Origin: Membranipora membranacea
Lineage: Eukaryota; Bryozoa; Gymnolaemata; Cheilostomatida; Membraniporidae
NCBI GenBank assembly: GCA_914767715.1
Contig: OU612070.1
Span: 5,099,501 to 5,163,500 of the forward strand
Length of the DNA stretch: 64,000 nt
Reading direction: 5' to 3'
How positions within the stretch are numbered: position 1 is the first letter of the stretch; each line of letters opens with the position of its first letter. Position numbers and translations under genes: made by a program. Below the pieces are notes generated by a model, which was not told where the DNA came from, did no database searches, and worked only from the letters and a program-made list of their open reading frames with translations. This document shows, piece after piece, positions 1 through 12,291 of the stretch.

Positions 1-272
1 TTTTAATTTATGAGATACAAATTATCAAAACAAATACAGCCCTGTACTGAAACAGAAGATGAAATATACTATGTACACAAAGTGTTTACTGGTTTTAATA
101 TTCATACTTTGCATTTTCAAAGTATGAATATTCATACCGGCAGCCTGTTGTCTCATATTCACAAGTAAGCCCAGCTGCAATTTTACTATCATCAGTTGCG
201 AGATACAAGGCAAACATAGAAGTTCTGGATATAATACCCAAGCCGCTCAGTTCATAGCAAAATTATTTTTAA

Positions 273-3200
273 ATGAGCCTACAGCCTGCTACCTCGTCTT
301 CACAAGATGATAATCTGGCTGCCTCATCTTCACAAGATGATAATCTTGCGGCCTCATCTTCTCAAGATGAAAATCCTGCTGCTACCACTTCACAAGAAAA
401 TAAGGTAAGAAACAGCCCAGTGGTGGCTCTCATGTATGCATTGTCATATTTCGGTCTTTATGGGATTGAATTTTTTGGCATAATTTCTGCTTGTCCCATC
501 CATCTAAGAGGACAGGCTTCCTTATTTTTTTAGATAGAAATCAATTAAATAAATTGTCACATCATAATACCCACATCCTTCTATACACGCCCATAAATTT
601 AAGGCTGTAGACGATGGGTGTGATAAAATTTGAATGTTAGAAAAAAAAGGTGGAACGATAGTGATGGAGGGGGGGGGGCTGGAGGGACACTATTTGAGAT
701 GACAATTCTGATTTACCCCCGAAATATCTAACTCAAAACTGGCACAGCAGTCAAAAAGTATGAGTAGACTTAATCGGTGATCTCGCAAATCTTTCTTGGC
801 CATGCTGACGCTGCTAGGAAATTGATTTTACAATATCTGTTTATTATATCAAAAGCTGTAGTTTAATGATAATTATTTGTATATGTTATCATTTGTGATG
901 CTTTTAGAAAAAGTCATCTAGAAACTGGTGTGCTGCCTACGGCTGTGGAAATAACCCAGCAGGAAATCCTAATTTAAGCTTCCACGCCTTCCCAAGAAAT
1001 AACGAGGAGAGACCAAAGGTATGGGTTTTGGCCGTTAAACGCAAGAGCTGGACTCCATCCAAATATGCTGTTCTATGTAGTGAACATTTGAAACGAGATA
1101 CATTAAGAAGGCCTCCTGGTGAGGGTGGGAGAGCTTTGTTAAAAAAGGATGCTATCCAAACAATTTTCCGATCCTTCCCACACTATCTACAAATCCCTAA
1201 TAGTGAAGAGATATACGCTGGTAAGAATACACCATGAAACAACCAAACTCGCAGCAAACACTGACAATAAGCACTCCAAACTGTGCAGGCTTATTGTGTT
1301 CAGTCATATCTAATTTTCAGCGACCGCTGATAGTGATATTGTCTCATTTGGAAATTTTGCAGCAGTCACCGATAGTGGTAGTTTTCTAGTCTTTGACCCA
1401 TCCACAAAATTCAGTATAATCCCACAGTATATTTTTTTTTTGCTAAGTAGTGTAAGAAGTGGTTAGCTTACATTGCTCTACTAATTTGATTAATTTTAAC
1501 GTATACTGCAACCAGTCATATCTAACTTTGCAATGCTCGCTGATAGTGGTAGTGTTTTTAATTTTTGTCGTGCCCACAACAATTAGTATAACTCAACTGT
1601 ATATATTCATATTTTTACAAAGTAGTGATAAGAAGTGGCTAGCTTCATGGCTGTATTTGTGTCGATAAGCTTTAGCTTATGCTTTAATCAGTCACATCGA
1701 ATATGGCAGCAATCGCTGATAGTGGTAGCCGATAGGTTTGGTCGTGCCCTCAGAAATTAGTATAATCCCGCAGTAACAGCCCTCTTTTTTGTCATGTAGT
1801 GATAGAAGTGGTTCAGTACAGGGCTGTATTTGTTTTGAAAATTTTTATCTCATAAAGTAAAACAGATCTAATATAATTTGGCTGGTATTATACCCTGCGT
1901 GTCTTGATTTACTATATTATTTCATTCATGAGAGATTACCAAAGACTTTATATATATATATATATATATATGTCACGTACCCTAGCTTTATCATACATAC
2001 ATATCTGGAGTTGGCATACTCAATTTACAGCACAGATCTATTCTTCCTCATGAAGCGACAATAAAATTTGCAGTAAAATCTTTTAACAAGGAATCCAAGC
2101 TGAGCAGGTTGTGCTCAGTCATGACTAGGAATATTTATGCAAAAATCTATGATGATGGTGGTGGTGCTTTGATCTGGCTCATCCAACAAAGTATTTGTGA
2201 AACTGTGTTGTAGGTATTCTGTGCATTTGAATAGTAGTGGTAGAAGTGTTAAGGGTAAATGGCTGTATTTGTTTTAATATTTATTCGCTAATGATCGTAA
2301 CTTATCAGGTCTGTTCTCGCTTTGGATTCGCCTAAGGAGTCAATTTTTTATACCATCTCGTGCGGAAAGGTCTTTTACATAAACTCACAAATTTTCTCAG
2401 TGTTTAAATAATTAGGAGCCGGACAAGGGCCGATATCATGCCCGGCGTCCCTTGATTTTTCACATTATTTCATTGAATGGTATATAGTAAACGATGGCTC
2501 ACAGCACAAACTAATTACGTCATGTCGTGCTATTTAAGTGGGACAGTATTGAATGCTATTGGCCTGTCTAGGTAGTATATTAAGTCTATGGTAATAACCA
2601 ACTCAAAATAAACATCTATCAGACTTGGATGTAGAATAAAAGCTAACCAGATCATTGCTATCCCTTTATTTTATGGCCATCAATCATTTTTATCTTGTAA
2701 GGAAATTTATTGTCCAAAGTTTCCACTTATCCAGTCACCATTTATTAAGGTAGCTGTCAGGTATTAATTATTGTTGTAATTAATTAGGTTTTGATTGCTT
2801 GCACTGATAAAAACTACTACACGCTGTCATGATCTCAATTTATGGGTAGGTGAGTTCCAGTTCCAGCAATATTTATTTTGTGTCAGTGACTGAATCTAGA
2901 ATTGTGTATAATCTACATAATAAGTTTCAACCCGAATTGTGTCCTGTTATATCTCTGGGTGTATATGCTTAGACTTTTGTGTGTTCACAAATATTTATTT
3001 AGCGCTAGTCTTTTTTATTTAAACTGTCACGTCTAGGTTTTACAGCTGTTAAATCACTGCAGTTCTATGGATATAGACCTGATGCTATTTTCAGGGCTCT
3101 TTGAGCCATCAAAACACCTGCCGATTCGCACTGAGCCCGAAGGATCAAGTGTTCAAGGTGGCATGCATATTTTGAGGGCGAGCCAAGAGGTGACAACTCA

Positions 3201-3516
3201 GATCAGACCTCAAAATTCACAAGGAAACATGGTGAATATAAACTAGGGGCACTGAAGATTATCAAGGGAGGTAACTCTGCAAAAACCTCCCCGTCGGTAG
3301 TTGATGAAATCAGTTTTTCAACTGTTTTAGATTCAAGCGAATTCACTGTTCCCTTTGCCATTTGTTTTATTTCAGATTAATCCAGAAGTAAAATCATATT
3401 CTTCTTTGATCGGTGATCAAACCAAAAAACTCAAAGGCACTTCAAGCAGACCCAAATACCCAAAATTCAACACCTCCAGCGAATCCACAAATCACGTATA
3501 TCTCAAACTCCAATAA
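273..3516 (+). CDS. THAP-domain zinc-finger protein (four-exon model, 240 aa)
   Basis: Model exons are 273-404, 908-1220, 3095-3231 and 3376-3516, with consistent phases and GT/AG ends. Exon 1 encodes Ser/Gln/Asp-rich 10-residue repeats (SSSQDDNLAA, about three copies). Exon 2 encodes a C2CH THAP domain: C52-x4-C57, FHAFPRN, the conserved Trp in KVWVLAV, C101SEH104, then AIQTIF, which resembles the AVPTIF box. THAP domains bind DNA and occur in host nuclear factors and in P-element-type transposases. If the donor at 1221 is not used, translation stops at 1237, giving a shorter protein. Exons 3-4 are less sure, because exon 3 matches a dispersed repeat at 34.6-34.9 kb. A polyadenylation signal AATAAA lies at 3662-3667. 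The THAP domain is certain; the remainder is inferred. Confidence 0.7.
288..395 (+). repeat. 30-bp coding tandem repeat in THAP exon 1
   Basis: A 30-base unit beginning gcctcatcttcacaagatga is repeated about three and a half times in frame, giving Ser-Ser-Ser-Gln-Asp-Asp-Asn-Leu-Ala-Ala repeats. The last copy has diverged to ATTSQENK. Confidence 0.85.
1310..1863 (+). repeat. Three diverged ~180-bp tandem units
   Basis: Three successive blocks (about 1305-1480, 1510-1675 and 1690-1863) share an order of motifs: cagtcata/catcta, gctgatagtggtag, attagtataa-c-c-gta, and agtagtg-taagaagtgg. Two of them end in ggctgtatttgt. Copies have diverged by substitutions and small gaps. There is no coding potential beyond short chance frames. 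Confidence 0.65.
1949..1971. repeat. (TA)n microsatellite
   Basis: Uninterrupted TA dinucleotide tract. The surrounding 1.9-3.0 kb is the large intron 2 of the THAP model and shows no other feature I can support. Confidence 0.9.
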
Positions 3517-3944
3517 TCAACTATAATGACAACTACATTTGGGTGTCAATCACCTGTTCTCAAGAAAGTGCTCTTTCATACCTCTACCCCCCCTACTCAA
3601 AAAGTGTTATGTTATGGTATGCTTTATTTTTGTATTTCTTAGTAAATAGTACGTGACATTAAATAAATCAAGACATGTCTGATAAATAAACGATGTGACA
3701 TGATAAACAGCCAAAGTGCATAAATTTTTTTTGGGTCACTTTTAGTTGCACAGTTTCATTACAACACCCATTTGTAGAGCTAAAATTACACCAAGCAAGT
3801 TTTTACACATTTCGATTTTAATCTTTTCAGTTGTCAGACATGAAAATAAAGACGGGTCGTCAGCAATTGAGAAACCAATTCTTTGTTCCATTGTTTTGTG
3901 AACGCGACCCTATTGCAGCTAGACCTGGCTATTAAGCAGTACAG

Positions 3945-6128
3945 TTAAAGCCCATTCAGAAGTTCTATGAAGTCATTTTTGTTGATAAGACGCTTGAGAT
4001 AGTTTGCTGCCTCTCGTAGTGGTGCAGGTTTATAGCTGCTTAGTAGATTAACCTCTTTGTTATAATACAAGGTCATCTTCTGGTTTTGCAGACACTCCAT
4101 TATCAGCTTTACCATATCTTTGAACCTGCAATGTTTTAGAGTAAAAGTCAGTTAGAAGAGGCTCAAACCCTCATATTATAAAAGGGCAAGGCTTTAAAGT
4201 AAGAAATCAGAATCTTCCAGGATCATTGGTTTAATATGATGAGAATCAATACAAAGTGACAAAGAAGAGACAATATATATTTTCATGTTTACAGAAAAGA
4301 CCATCAGTAATTGCAAGTTGTGGATAGTCGCATTATTTGATTCAAATATCTCACAGCAAAGTTGTGTCCAATCCCAAATACAGTATCACAGAGCTTGAAT
4401 GGCATCTTGCAATCACTTTGTCCCGTTTTATGTCACTTTTAATAAAATATAACCAACAAAACATTGAAACGTTAATCAGAAGTCTCTCTTTCCATTGGTA
4501 GCATCAATTTAATCTAGTACTACCCTGATAAGCGTGACTTGTCTGTGTATGATGTACCTACCTTTCACTAAGCTTTACCCTCTCCCAGTCTGCTGCTGAC
4601 ATGTGTACATCACTCAGCTTAAACAGAATGTTTTTGAAGAAGTAGCTTGGGGGTTGTCTTAGCTGGGATTGATGTTTCTTTATCACTTTCATAATCCTCA
4701 AAAGGATTAACTTCCTCCTAAAATATGCTAAGTCAATTTATTTATATTGAAAGTGTATTTTTTCTCAAATAATTGACTGTTTGCAGGACTTTGAAACCTA
4801 AACTCCAAAACAGTACACCAACCCAGGTATTCCAGAGCTAAGGCACCATAGGATTGAGGTGAACAGAAGAGATCATATTGTCTTAACAGGAGGGGATAAC
4901 TCGCGGTAACTTACGGGGTAATTTGGTGAAACTCTCTGAGCTTTGCAAGCTCTTTACGTGAGTATGACAGTCTCCAGTACTCAGACGGATCAGGCACCGA
5001 GTCTTTGTAAGGCTTACCAACAAAATCATGTCCTCCGCTTCAATAGACAGAGAAAAGAAACCCATGACAATTAGGCATATCGGTGTAAGCAGAGTAAAGA
5101 GACTGATAAAGCTCTGTCTAGTTGCTGACGATTATAGTATCGTAGCCTTAGCTCTGTGGTGATTTTTCTTCTACTGATGCAGAACTATCATTACAAATAT
5201 CAAAGGGTGATTTTGACTTAGAGAGGAAATAAAAACCCCGAGCTATAAAAAAACATATGAGATTTCAAGTACCTGTTTTCAACATTGTCAGCCGTCACAC
5301 AGACCACTATATCGATGCTGACAGACTCTCCGTTCCACCGAGCCTCCAATGTAGTAGCCGGACCACTCACAGAGCGCGTTACTCTTACATCATGTCCTTG
5401 AAAATCAGGTACTGTATCTTTAGAGAGAGTCCTGTCAACAGCTTTCTGTATAGCCAGCCGTGCCTTTTAAAACACATTGTTAGCATTAATAAAGTACCAA
5501 AAAAAACCTTTTGCTAATTTGTTTCCTCTAACATTTTCTATGCTGAAGAGATTCAAAACTCAGAAGGTAATATCTGCTACAGGACGCGATATTATGAGTG
5601 GGTCTGCAGAGCCTTGCCAAGTGGAATTAAGTATGTAATAATGTATTGTCCACCATATTAATATTGTGCCAGGTGCATTGCATATCAGTGTCAATACATG
5701 CAAGTTAACTTAGCTGTATTTCAAAACCATAGCTGAACGCGAAACACTTAAATCATACAATATTGTTATCAACATTGTTGTGCGTGAAATTTAAGGTAAA
5801 TAACACCTGTTCAAGTTTGACCATAGCATCTTAACACTACGCTTAACTGTCACCTTGCTGGTTGAGAGATATCCTTTGTCATCCAAGAGGTTTTCTGGGC
5901 CACCTTTAATCTTCCTCCAAGCAGGGTCTCCACACCCATCTGCCATGGCTGATGAAGTTTTGACGTGGTTGTGCTTCGTCTTCGGGATCTCAATACAAAA
6001 CTGTATATCATAATCAGAGGACCCGGGTACAGTGGTGAACTCGTAATTACTGCCCATGTAGAGTATGGGTGAGCACAGACCTTTGAGTGTGGGTAGAATA
6101 AACCTCTGAGTGATGTGGTGAACTAGTT
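3945..6128 (-). CDS. cGAS-like receptor / Mab21-domain nucleotidyltransferase (5' exons missing)
   Basis: Minus-strand exons are 6128-5854, 5463-5273, 5037-4915, 4717-4562 and 4125-3945 (stop TAA 3947-3945), together about 308 residues in one consistent frame. The first exon has the nucleotidyltransferase signature GSNYE followed by SSDYDIQFCIEIPK (G-S, D-x-D). The second has the third catalytic acidic residue in SVSIDIVVCV. Later exons carry YWRLSYSRKEL, then a helical block with SYFFKNILFKL, as in Mab21 C-lobes. cGAS-like enzymes make cyclic dinucleotide second messengers on sensing nucleic acid in the cytosol. The key residues look intact, so activity is plausible but inferred. The N-terminal coding exon, expected to end in phase 1, was not found; a 2.4 kb mobile element lies just upstream. 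No zinc-ribbon insert like that of vertebrate cGAS is obvious. Confidence 0.85.
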
Positions 6129-6231
6129 CTACAAAAAAGAAAATAATATTAGTGCAACTTATTTTAAAGCTAGTGTTTCTCATAACACAATAGATCTCAA
6201 TCACAAGTTTATTATCACAATATACTGGAGA

Positions 6232-8634
6232 CCTTGTTTAACCCACAAACGTCGCAAACGTCAAAACGTCGCAATCTAGCGTTCCACTAACGTCGCAATC
6301 CAAAAAACGTCACAACGAAGGGTTTTTAAAACGTCACAAACCCACAATCGTCGCAATTTTTTAAACGTCGCAATAGCTCGAACCCACTAACGTCGCAAAT
6401 GTCGCAACTCAAAAAAAATACGAAGTTGTCTTCTCATTTGATGCAAATTGGTGATGATGATATGTTGCGTGAAGTAGAAAGGAGCATACAAACTTCAAGA
6501 CACGGTGGGTAATTGAATATCAACATTATATATTGTGCTATGGATAATTGTTGAGTATTTTTCAGGTTATTTGAATCATTTTTTTCATTTCCTAGCGCTG
6601 TTTGTTGTTACCTCAGAATCCATTAATGCTGTCATAAAAGGGATGCTAATCACTATCTAGCAGATATAGTGACATACCAATTTGTGATGTACCTTAATGT
6701 TTGATTTAGCCAAAGATTGAACTTGTCGAGAGGTATTGACACAGTTGGATTGAGTGCTATATTTTTTCCTCTTGCTGACATGGCCTTAATCCATCAAATT
6801 GCACAGCCTTCCCATGATGCAACGCTTCGGATTTCCAAGATAAATAAAGTCAAACTTAAACTTAAACTTTTTTACATACCATGCACCATGTAGTTTTTTT
6901 AATTTTCATTTTGTTGGGAGTTGTTTCCTCACAAAGTAAAATAGAATGACTCATAACACGTTTTCTACATCCCACTTATGAAATAAAATGGTATGGTAGA
7001 AAGTTCATCCATTCTCCCTGGTTGAACATTAATGAACCTTGATTACAAACAGATGCACATGAACAACCATCTGAGAGCCCTGAGCGTGTTTATTGAGTTA
7101 ATTTTAGTTTGATCAATGGAAACAAAAACCTGTGTTCCTAGACAATACTGTGTGCCATGAGAATGTTTTGTCTTATATATAATATATATCTATGATATAG
7201 GCGCTGGCTGACCTTGTTAGATTTATTTATCAATCTGGATAATAAGTAGGCTATGGCTACAGCAGATCTTCTCAGCTCTTTATTATTTTATTCATTGACC
7301 CTCCTCCATACCACTGAATAGATAGTATAGGCAGCCCACTGTATGTATAGGTAGAATAGATAGATACTGCTTAACTTGCTGGCTAGATAGGCAGAAGCAG
7401 GTTGGAATTTTAGAGGTAGGATAATAGTCTTCGGGTACCCAGGCATAGTTGAGCTGCAATTTTTTTAAATTGATTTCATTACTAAACAAGCAAATCACGA
7501 TATCTCAAAAAATTTCATCTGCCGGTCCCTTACCCTGTCTTGACAAGCTTTGTCGGAGGGGTTCCCCTCTCCTTCCAGCAATGCTTGTCAAGAAAGGCCA
7601 CTGTTTGCCATGGCCTTGCAGGATGTGGCACTTTGAAGACTTCTCTTTCAGAGAATATACAATAACAAATTCAATAAAATTTAAGAGGTTAATGGTTCCC
7701 ATAATGCATATCTGGATATGGAATTACCAAAGTATATTGAGGGCAATTATAATGTGACTTGAATTTTTTAGGGAAACCCATTTATTATAAAACCATGGGC
7801 ATTCACAATAAGCCGCTGGGTCACAAAGCGATATTAAATTCTGTAAATTTTCAACTGCACTATCATTGACCCACTGTCAAGGTCTCTTGTCCATAACCCA
7901 GGATTTGAGTTTACAAACTGCATATAATTCTAGTGATGAAAATACAATTGCCGTTACGCAATGCAAGGTGTAATATCGCATCCTACTGTATGCTAATGGT
8001 TCCTATGGTATCCTGTTGAGGTTTTATTATCAAACCATAAAACCATAAAGTTGAATCTTGGGAATGATGTAAAAATTCCTTATTCAGTAGATAAAGGGTA
8101 AGTCATAAAGAGATAAAGGGATTCATGCATAAATGATTTAACATTTATGGCATTTCAAGTAGTGTAAAAGCCTCTTAACAACTTTAAGCATAGCCTATAT
8201 GTATGCAGATATTTGCCTTACTTGTGCTAAATGTTGATTAGCACCCATTTATGTCAGCATTAATGGATTCTGAGGTAACAATAAACGACCCTAGAAAGTG
8301 AAAAAATGATTCAAATAACCTGAAAAATACACAACAATTATGCATGGCACAATATATAACGTTGATATCCAATTCCCCACCGTGTTTTGAAGTTTGTATG
8401 CTCCTTTCTACTTCTCGCAACATATCATCATCACCAATTTGCATCGTATTTTTGTTGAGTTGCGACATTTGCGACGTTAGTGGGTTCTAGCTATTGCGAC
8501 GTTTAAAAAATTGAGACGTTTGTGGGTTTGCGACGTTTTAAAAACCTTCGTTGCGACGTGTTTTGGATTGCGACGTTAGTGGACCGCTAGATTGTGACGT
8601 TTTGACGTTTGCGACGTTTGTGGGTTCAACAGGG
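6232..8634. mobile_element. 2.4 kb element with ~400 bp inverted termini
   Basis: The arms 6232-6653 and 8234-8634 are long inverted repeats, beginning ccttgtttaaccc on the left and the complement of ccctgttgaaccc on the right. The outer ~190 bp of each arm is built from many short copies of acgtcgcaa. The inner part of each arm encodes the same short reading frame (residues QIGDDDMLREVERS then QTSKHGG), more intact in the right arm. The left arm has an extra ~18 bp near 6421. The interior (6654-8233) has no transposase I can recognise, so this looks like a non-autonomous fold-back element. No clear target duplication was found. It sits just 5' of the first recognisable cGLR exon. Confidence 0.8.
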
Positions 8635-10070
8635 CTGCTAAATCAGGGTGCAGACTGATATTCTTATGGGGATACAGTAACAAGATGACACACAGTCACA
8701 ACAGGGAAGGATTGTGATTTGTCTTATAACCATTATCATACACTTTCTACAATTATTTATTAATTTAACAGAATGGAAAATTTCTACCTGCAATCCAACA
8801 CAAAGTTGATGGTTATTGCACAGTCCACCAGCTATTATAATTGTTTATTATCTGAATAACTTTTGTGTGTAAGATGCACTTTAGCTGCTATTTCCTGATA
8901 GTAAAAACTTGGAAGTAGAACAGTCTAATATACATTTCTGCCAATAAAACATACATAGAGTATTCTGTGCACGTGCAGCTCTGAGGCATAAGCTGATCTC
9001 TGCAAATTGAGTCAAATTAGAAACGGGTTTAAGATAAAACTGTAAAGACGTCTTACCATAGTAAACCTAGAGCTGACAGTCACTATCCAACAGTTATTTC
9101 TCTGTTTCACGCATTAGCACATTATCAGTAGACAGCTATACAATCCACGCAAAGCCAAAGGTACAGCCAGCTGACAATGGCAGTACAATGTATTCATAAT
9201 CTACAAAATGAGTTATCAGAATTAAAAACCGGAACTATACAACGATTGAGGATTTCTAGTGTTAGGCCTCAAATAGTCGGAGGCTAAAGACCCAAAACCA
9301 ATGTTGGTCTACTAAAAACGGTCATGTCAATTATGATAAGCAGTGACATAGTACTTATACATAATATTTTAAAACCAGTACAGATCATTAAACGTGTTAT
9401 AAAATAACTGCAGAGATCAGTTGTAGAAGGCCAGTGTTGATATGATGCAGTTTTCAGCCAGATGTATCAGTTCGTTGCGACAGCATGAATCTAACGTTTC
9501 TGTCAGGTTCTTCCAAGTTAACAGCCATTTGTATCCAAATATCCATATGCAGATGATGCTACCTGTTGTGATTTGCTGGAAAAATTAATTGGAATGAAGT
9601 TATGAGAAATTGCAAACAATTTAACATCCCGCTGGAAATGACGCATCTCTGAGAACAAAACAGGTACACTGTCTCATTATTTTCATTAGCAATTAAACTG
9701 GATATTCCCTGAATTTTAATATCTTTTCTAAGGACTAGGGATTACGACAACGAGTAGTTTATCCGCGGAAATTCTGACCTACATTTGGCAGCATTCTTTT
9801 GCTTGCCTATAATGAATATATTGTGCAATTCCTAATATGAATTGAAAGTTAGATCTTAGTGATTAATTTGAGTTACCTCAAAGCAGTATGTATTAAAAGT
9901 TGAAATGTTACAACAAGCTTTTTTACTGGATTTTTTTTTAATTTACAATTTATTTTTCAGGTAGTGAAATTTTTCTCAATAAAATGTGACATAAATGAGA
10001 ATCTGGTTCGACTGCAACACTTTTTTACGGTTTAGTTACCACACCATTGACAGAAGAATGCATCTCTCAC
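8635..10070. other. No recognised gene
   Basis: AT-rich sequence with frequent stops on both strands. A minus-strand splice-donor-like site at about 9052 follows no convincing exon. The missing 5' exon of the cGLR gene could lie here, but I cannot point to it. Confidence 0.4.
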
Positions 10071-11150
10071 CTTATCATACTGCCAGCTGGCTTTGTGTTA
10101 TCGGGTTCTCGAGGAAGTCTTTGTATCTGTGCATCACTTTTGAGGTGTTTATGCAGGTAAGATAGCCCTATTTTCTGCTTGGTACCCTTTAAAACTTGGG
10201 AGGTAATTGATAGTTCAGAGCTTTTCACAACTCAATCTTAACTTTTATTAACTGCTTCAACCTAAAACTTAACAATAGATAAAAATGACGATCACAATAT
10301 TATATCAGGGTACTTTAACCACCCTCGACCTCTGTCAGGCTTCTGTCACAACAGAAAATCAAGTGGAGAATTTTTATGCTTTATGCTTTCTCAACTAGGA
10401 TTCTGTAATTTAGAAATAAACTGATGGCGTATAATAGTTGTGACAAACAGATTTTCTTAACAAAATAATAATGGTCTTTTGGAAGGTGATGCTGTCAACT
10501 TACCGAATATCTGTAACATCAGCAAAAGAGACGTCAGTCTAGTGTGTGATACCTAAATTTTGTCATAATTGAGACTGCTTACTCACTACTTGGCATGCCC
10601 TGGTTCTTCGAGTGTTACAGATATCATGCTATCATTGTCTCAGTCGTCGCCCAGGAGAGCAGATGTTCACTGGTTTTAGGTGGCAACTATTCAGCTTGTC
10701 TGGAAATAAAAAGTGGTAAAATTAAGTTCACTGCACAGTATTAAACCTTATGTACATTGCATACTTTTAATAAACCAATTGGAGTCATGCTCTAAAATTT
10801 GTTAAGCCTGCTTCACTAAAGTGTTTCTTACAACACAGTGGAATTTTGAAGACAGCTTGTTAAGTCAATCGAGTAAATATCTGTCATCTGTAACCTCTCA
10901 CCGAAGCTCACTATCGGTAAATGCTACCATCATTAGAACTATGCAATCAAGAAATACAACATTTGCACCTTACCCCAACAAGAAGAATTGAAAGCAGTGC
11001 ACTTCAAGATCACACCTCAATAAAGCAAGCAAGTCTTTGTCTCCAGTCCTTGATAATCCAAACAGAATAGCATCAAATCCATCTTCTAAGTGAAAGTAAA
11101 GATAGTGACTTTGTTGTCCACCCATCTGCTCCATTATGAGAACTGGTTAC
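10071..11150 (-). CDS. Two candidate coding exons of unknown gene (weak)
   Basis: On the minus strand a possible exon 11150-10974 starts after a TTGTTTAG acceptor. Its ATG is at 11134, it reads openly (MEQMGGQQSHYLYFHLEDG...), and it ends at a GTAAGG donor. A second possible piece, 10136-10071, continues in phase (QIQRLPREPDNTK) to a GTGAGAG donor. I do not recognise either peptide. The second acceptor is weak, and its donor phase (2) does not fit the first known cGLR exon (needs 1). They could be the missing 5' end of the cGLR gene with another exon between, a separate gene, or chance. If no splice is used at 10974 the frame stops at once. Confidence 0.25.
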
Positions 11151-11683
11151 CTAAACAATAGAAGCTACAGCTATGCACTGCATCTGGCTTAAAGTAATGC
11201 TAAAGAGAGCTGCTATGAATAGCTTACAAGGAAAATCCTTCGCTTATCTTTGTATTATCTTTCAGCTTGTTTTGACTCATCCCTCCACCTCCTAAGCTTT
11301 TTCAAATAACTGAATCTAATGTGGGTAACTATTTGTTTGCTTGTTTAATTTATTATTCTCTCTCCAGAGATGTTTACAGATGAAAAGAAGATCAAAAACC
11401 TGTGTTTACTGACACTTTTTCGGAGGTAACTTGAATCAATTCCATAATTTTGCTGCAAATCTAGATATGCAAAATGTACACCTCGATCAGATTGCCCATT
11501 TTTTCTACCAAGGCAAAAAAAAGATGGAGAGGTGCAAATTATGTGGTTTTGGCTTCAATGATAGTATGTTTGTGAATGGATACCAATAGCATGTAGCATT
11601 GATTTGAGTTTAATATATATCAGTGGGCTTTAGAGGAGAGATTGTTTTATTGCTTGTCATTAATGATGAAGCAAAATTATAGT

Positions 11684-11879
11684 GGAGAGGTATACACCCG
11701 AGGGTGCTGGGGGCTGGGACAATCAACAATGAAAGCTCCCCCAGTGGGACTCAAACCCACAACTCCTGCGGCACTAATCGCCTGGCAGTGAATAGCAAGC
11801 GCGCTAACCGATTGCGCCATCTCACCATCCCCAAAAAAGAATGGGTCAATGGCGCTAATTAGATAGCCCGCTATTCACT
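11684..11879 (-). mobile_element. tRNA-derived SINE, copy 1
   Basis: Reverse-complement reading gives a tRNA-like head with an A-box (TGGCGCAATCGGTTAGCGCG) and a B-box (GGGTTTGAGTCC), then a body ending near AGCACCCTCGGGTGTATACC. The sequence extends about 60 bp upstream of the tRNA head. It matches copy 2 at 12088-12291 closely. Confidence 0.85.
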
Positions 11880-12087
11880 TCTCGGAGTTGTGTTCTCTCA
11901 TCCCACAGCACATTCCAATCCACCATTGCCACCCTATGAAACACAGCGTACGTGTTAGGGTTATTGGCCTTACATGGCTCATTGCTGGGACCCCTTGTAG
12001 TAGGTTTAGCTGTCTTTCCAGCTTGTCAGCATGTCTTTCCATGCTGTCACATGTCTTTCCATGAGTCAGTCAGTAGACAAGTACACA
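11880..12087. other. Spacer between SINE copies
   Basis: Contains short direct repeats (gtctttcca three times near 12012-12060). No gene is seen. Confidence 0.5.
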
Positions 12088-12291
12088 GGAGAGGTATACA
12101 CCCAAGGGTGCTGGGGGCTGGGACAATCAACAATGAAAGCTCCCCCAGTGGGACTTGAGCCCACAACTTCTGCGGCAATAATAGCCTGGCAGTGAATAGC
12201 AAGCGCGCTAACCGATTGCGCCATCTCGCCATCTCACCATCCCCAAAAAAGAATGGGTCGATGGCGCTTATTAGATAGCCCGCTATTCACT
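12088..12291 (-). mobile_element. tRNA-derived SINE, copy 2
   Basis: Nearly identical to copy 1, in the same orientation about 404 bp away, with a small duplication of ccatctc in the head. The same order of box B, box A and upstream extension is seen. Either two insertions occurred or the locus was duplicated in tandem. Confidence 0.85.

Larger units (their letters stand above)
1..1863. repeat. Short inverted repeat flanking the first THAP exons
   Basis: Bases 1-53 are nearly the reverse complement of 1811-1863; both contain the string ctgtatttgtttt or its complement and a tcataaa-like end. Further partial copies of the same end lie near 1650 and 2265, all in + orientation. The pair encloses THAP exons 1 and 2. 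It may be the ends of a DNA transposon or two unrelated insertions of one repeat. The left boundary cannot be judged because it coincides with the window edge. Confidence 0.5.

Noticed and set aside
5807-5854. cGLR first exon extending to 5807
   Set aside because: The donor there is in phase 2 and breaks the frame of the next exon; the donor at 5853 (GTGACAG) gives a continuous Mab21-like sequence.
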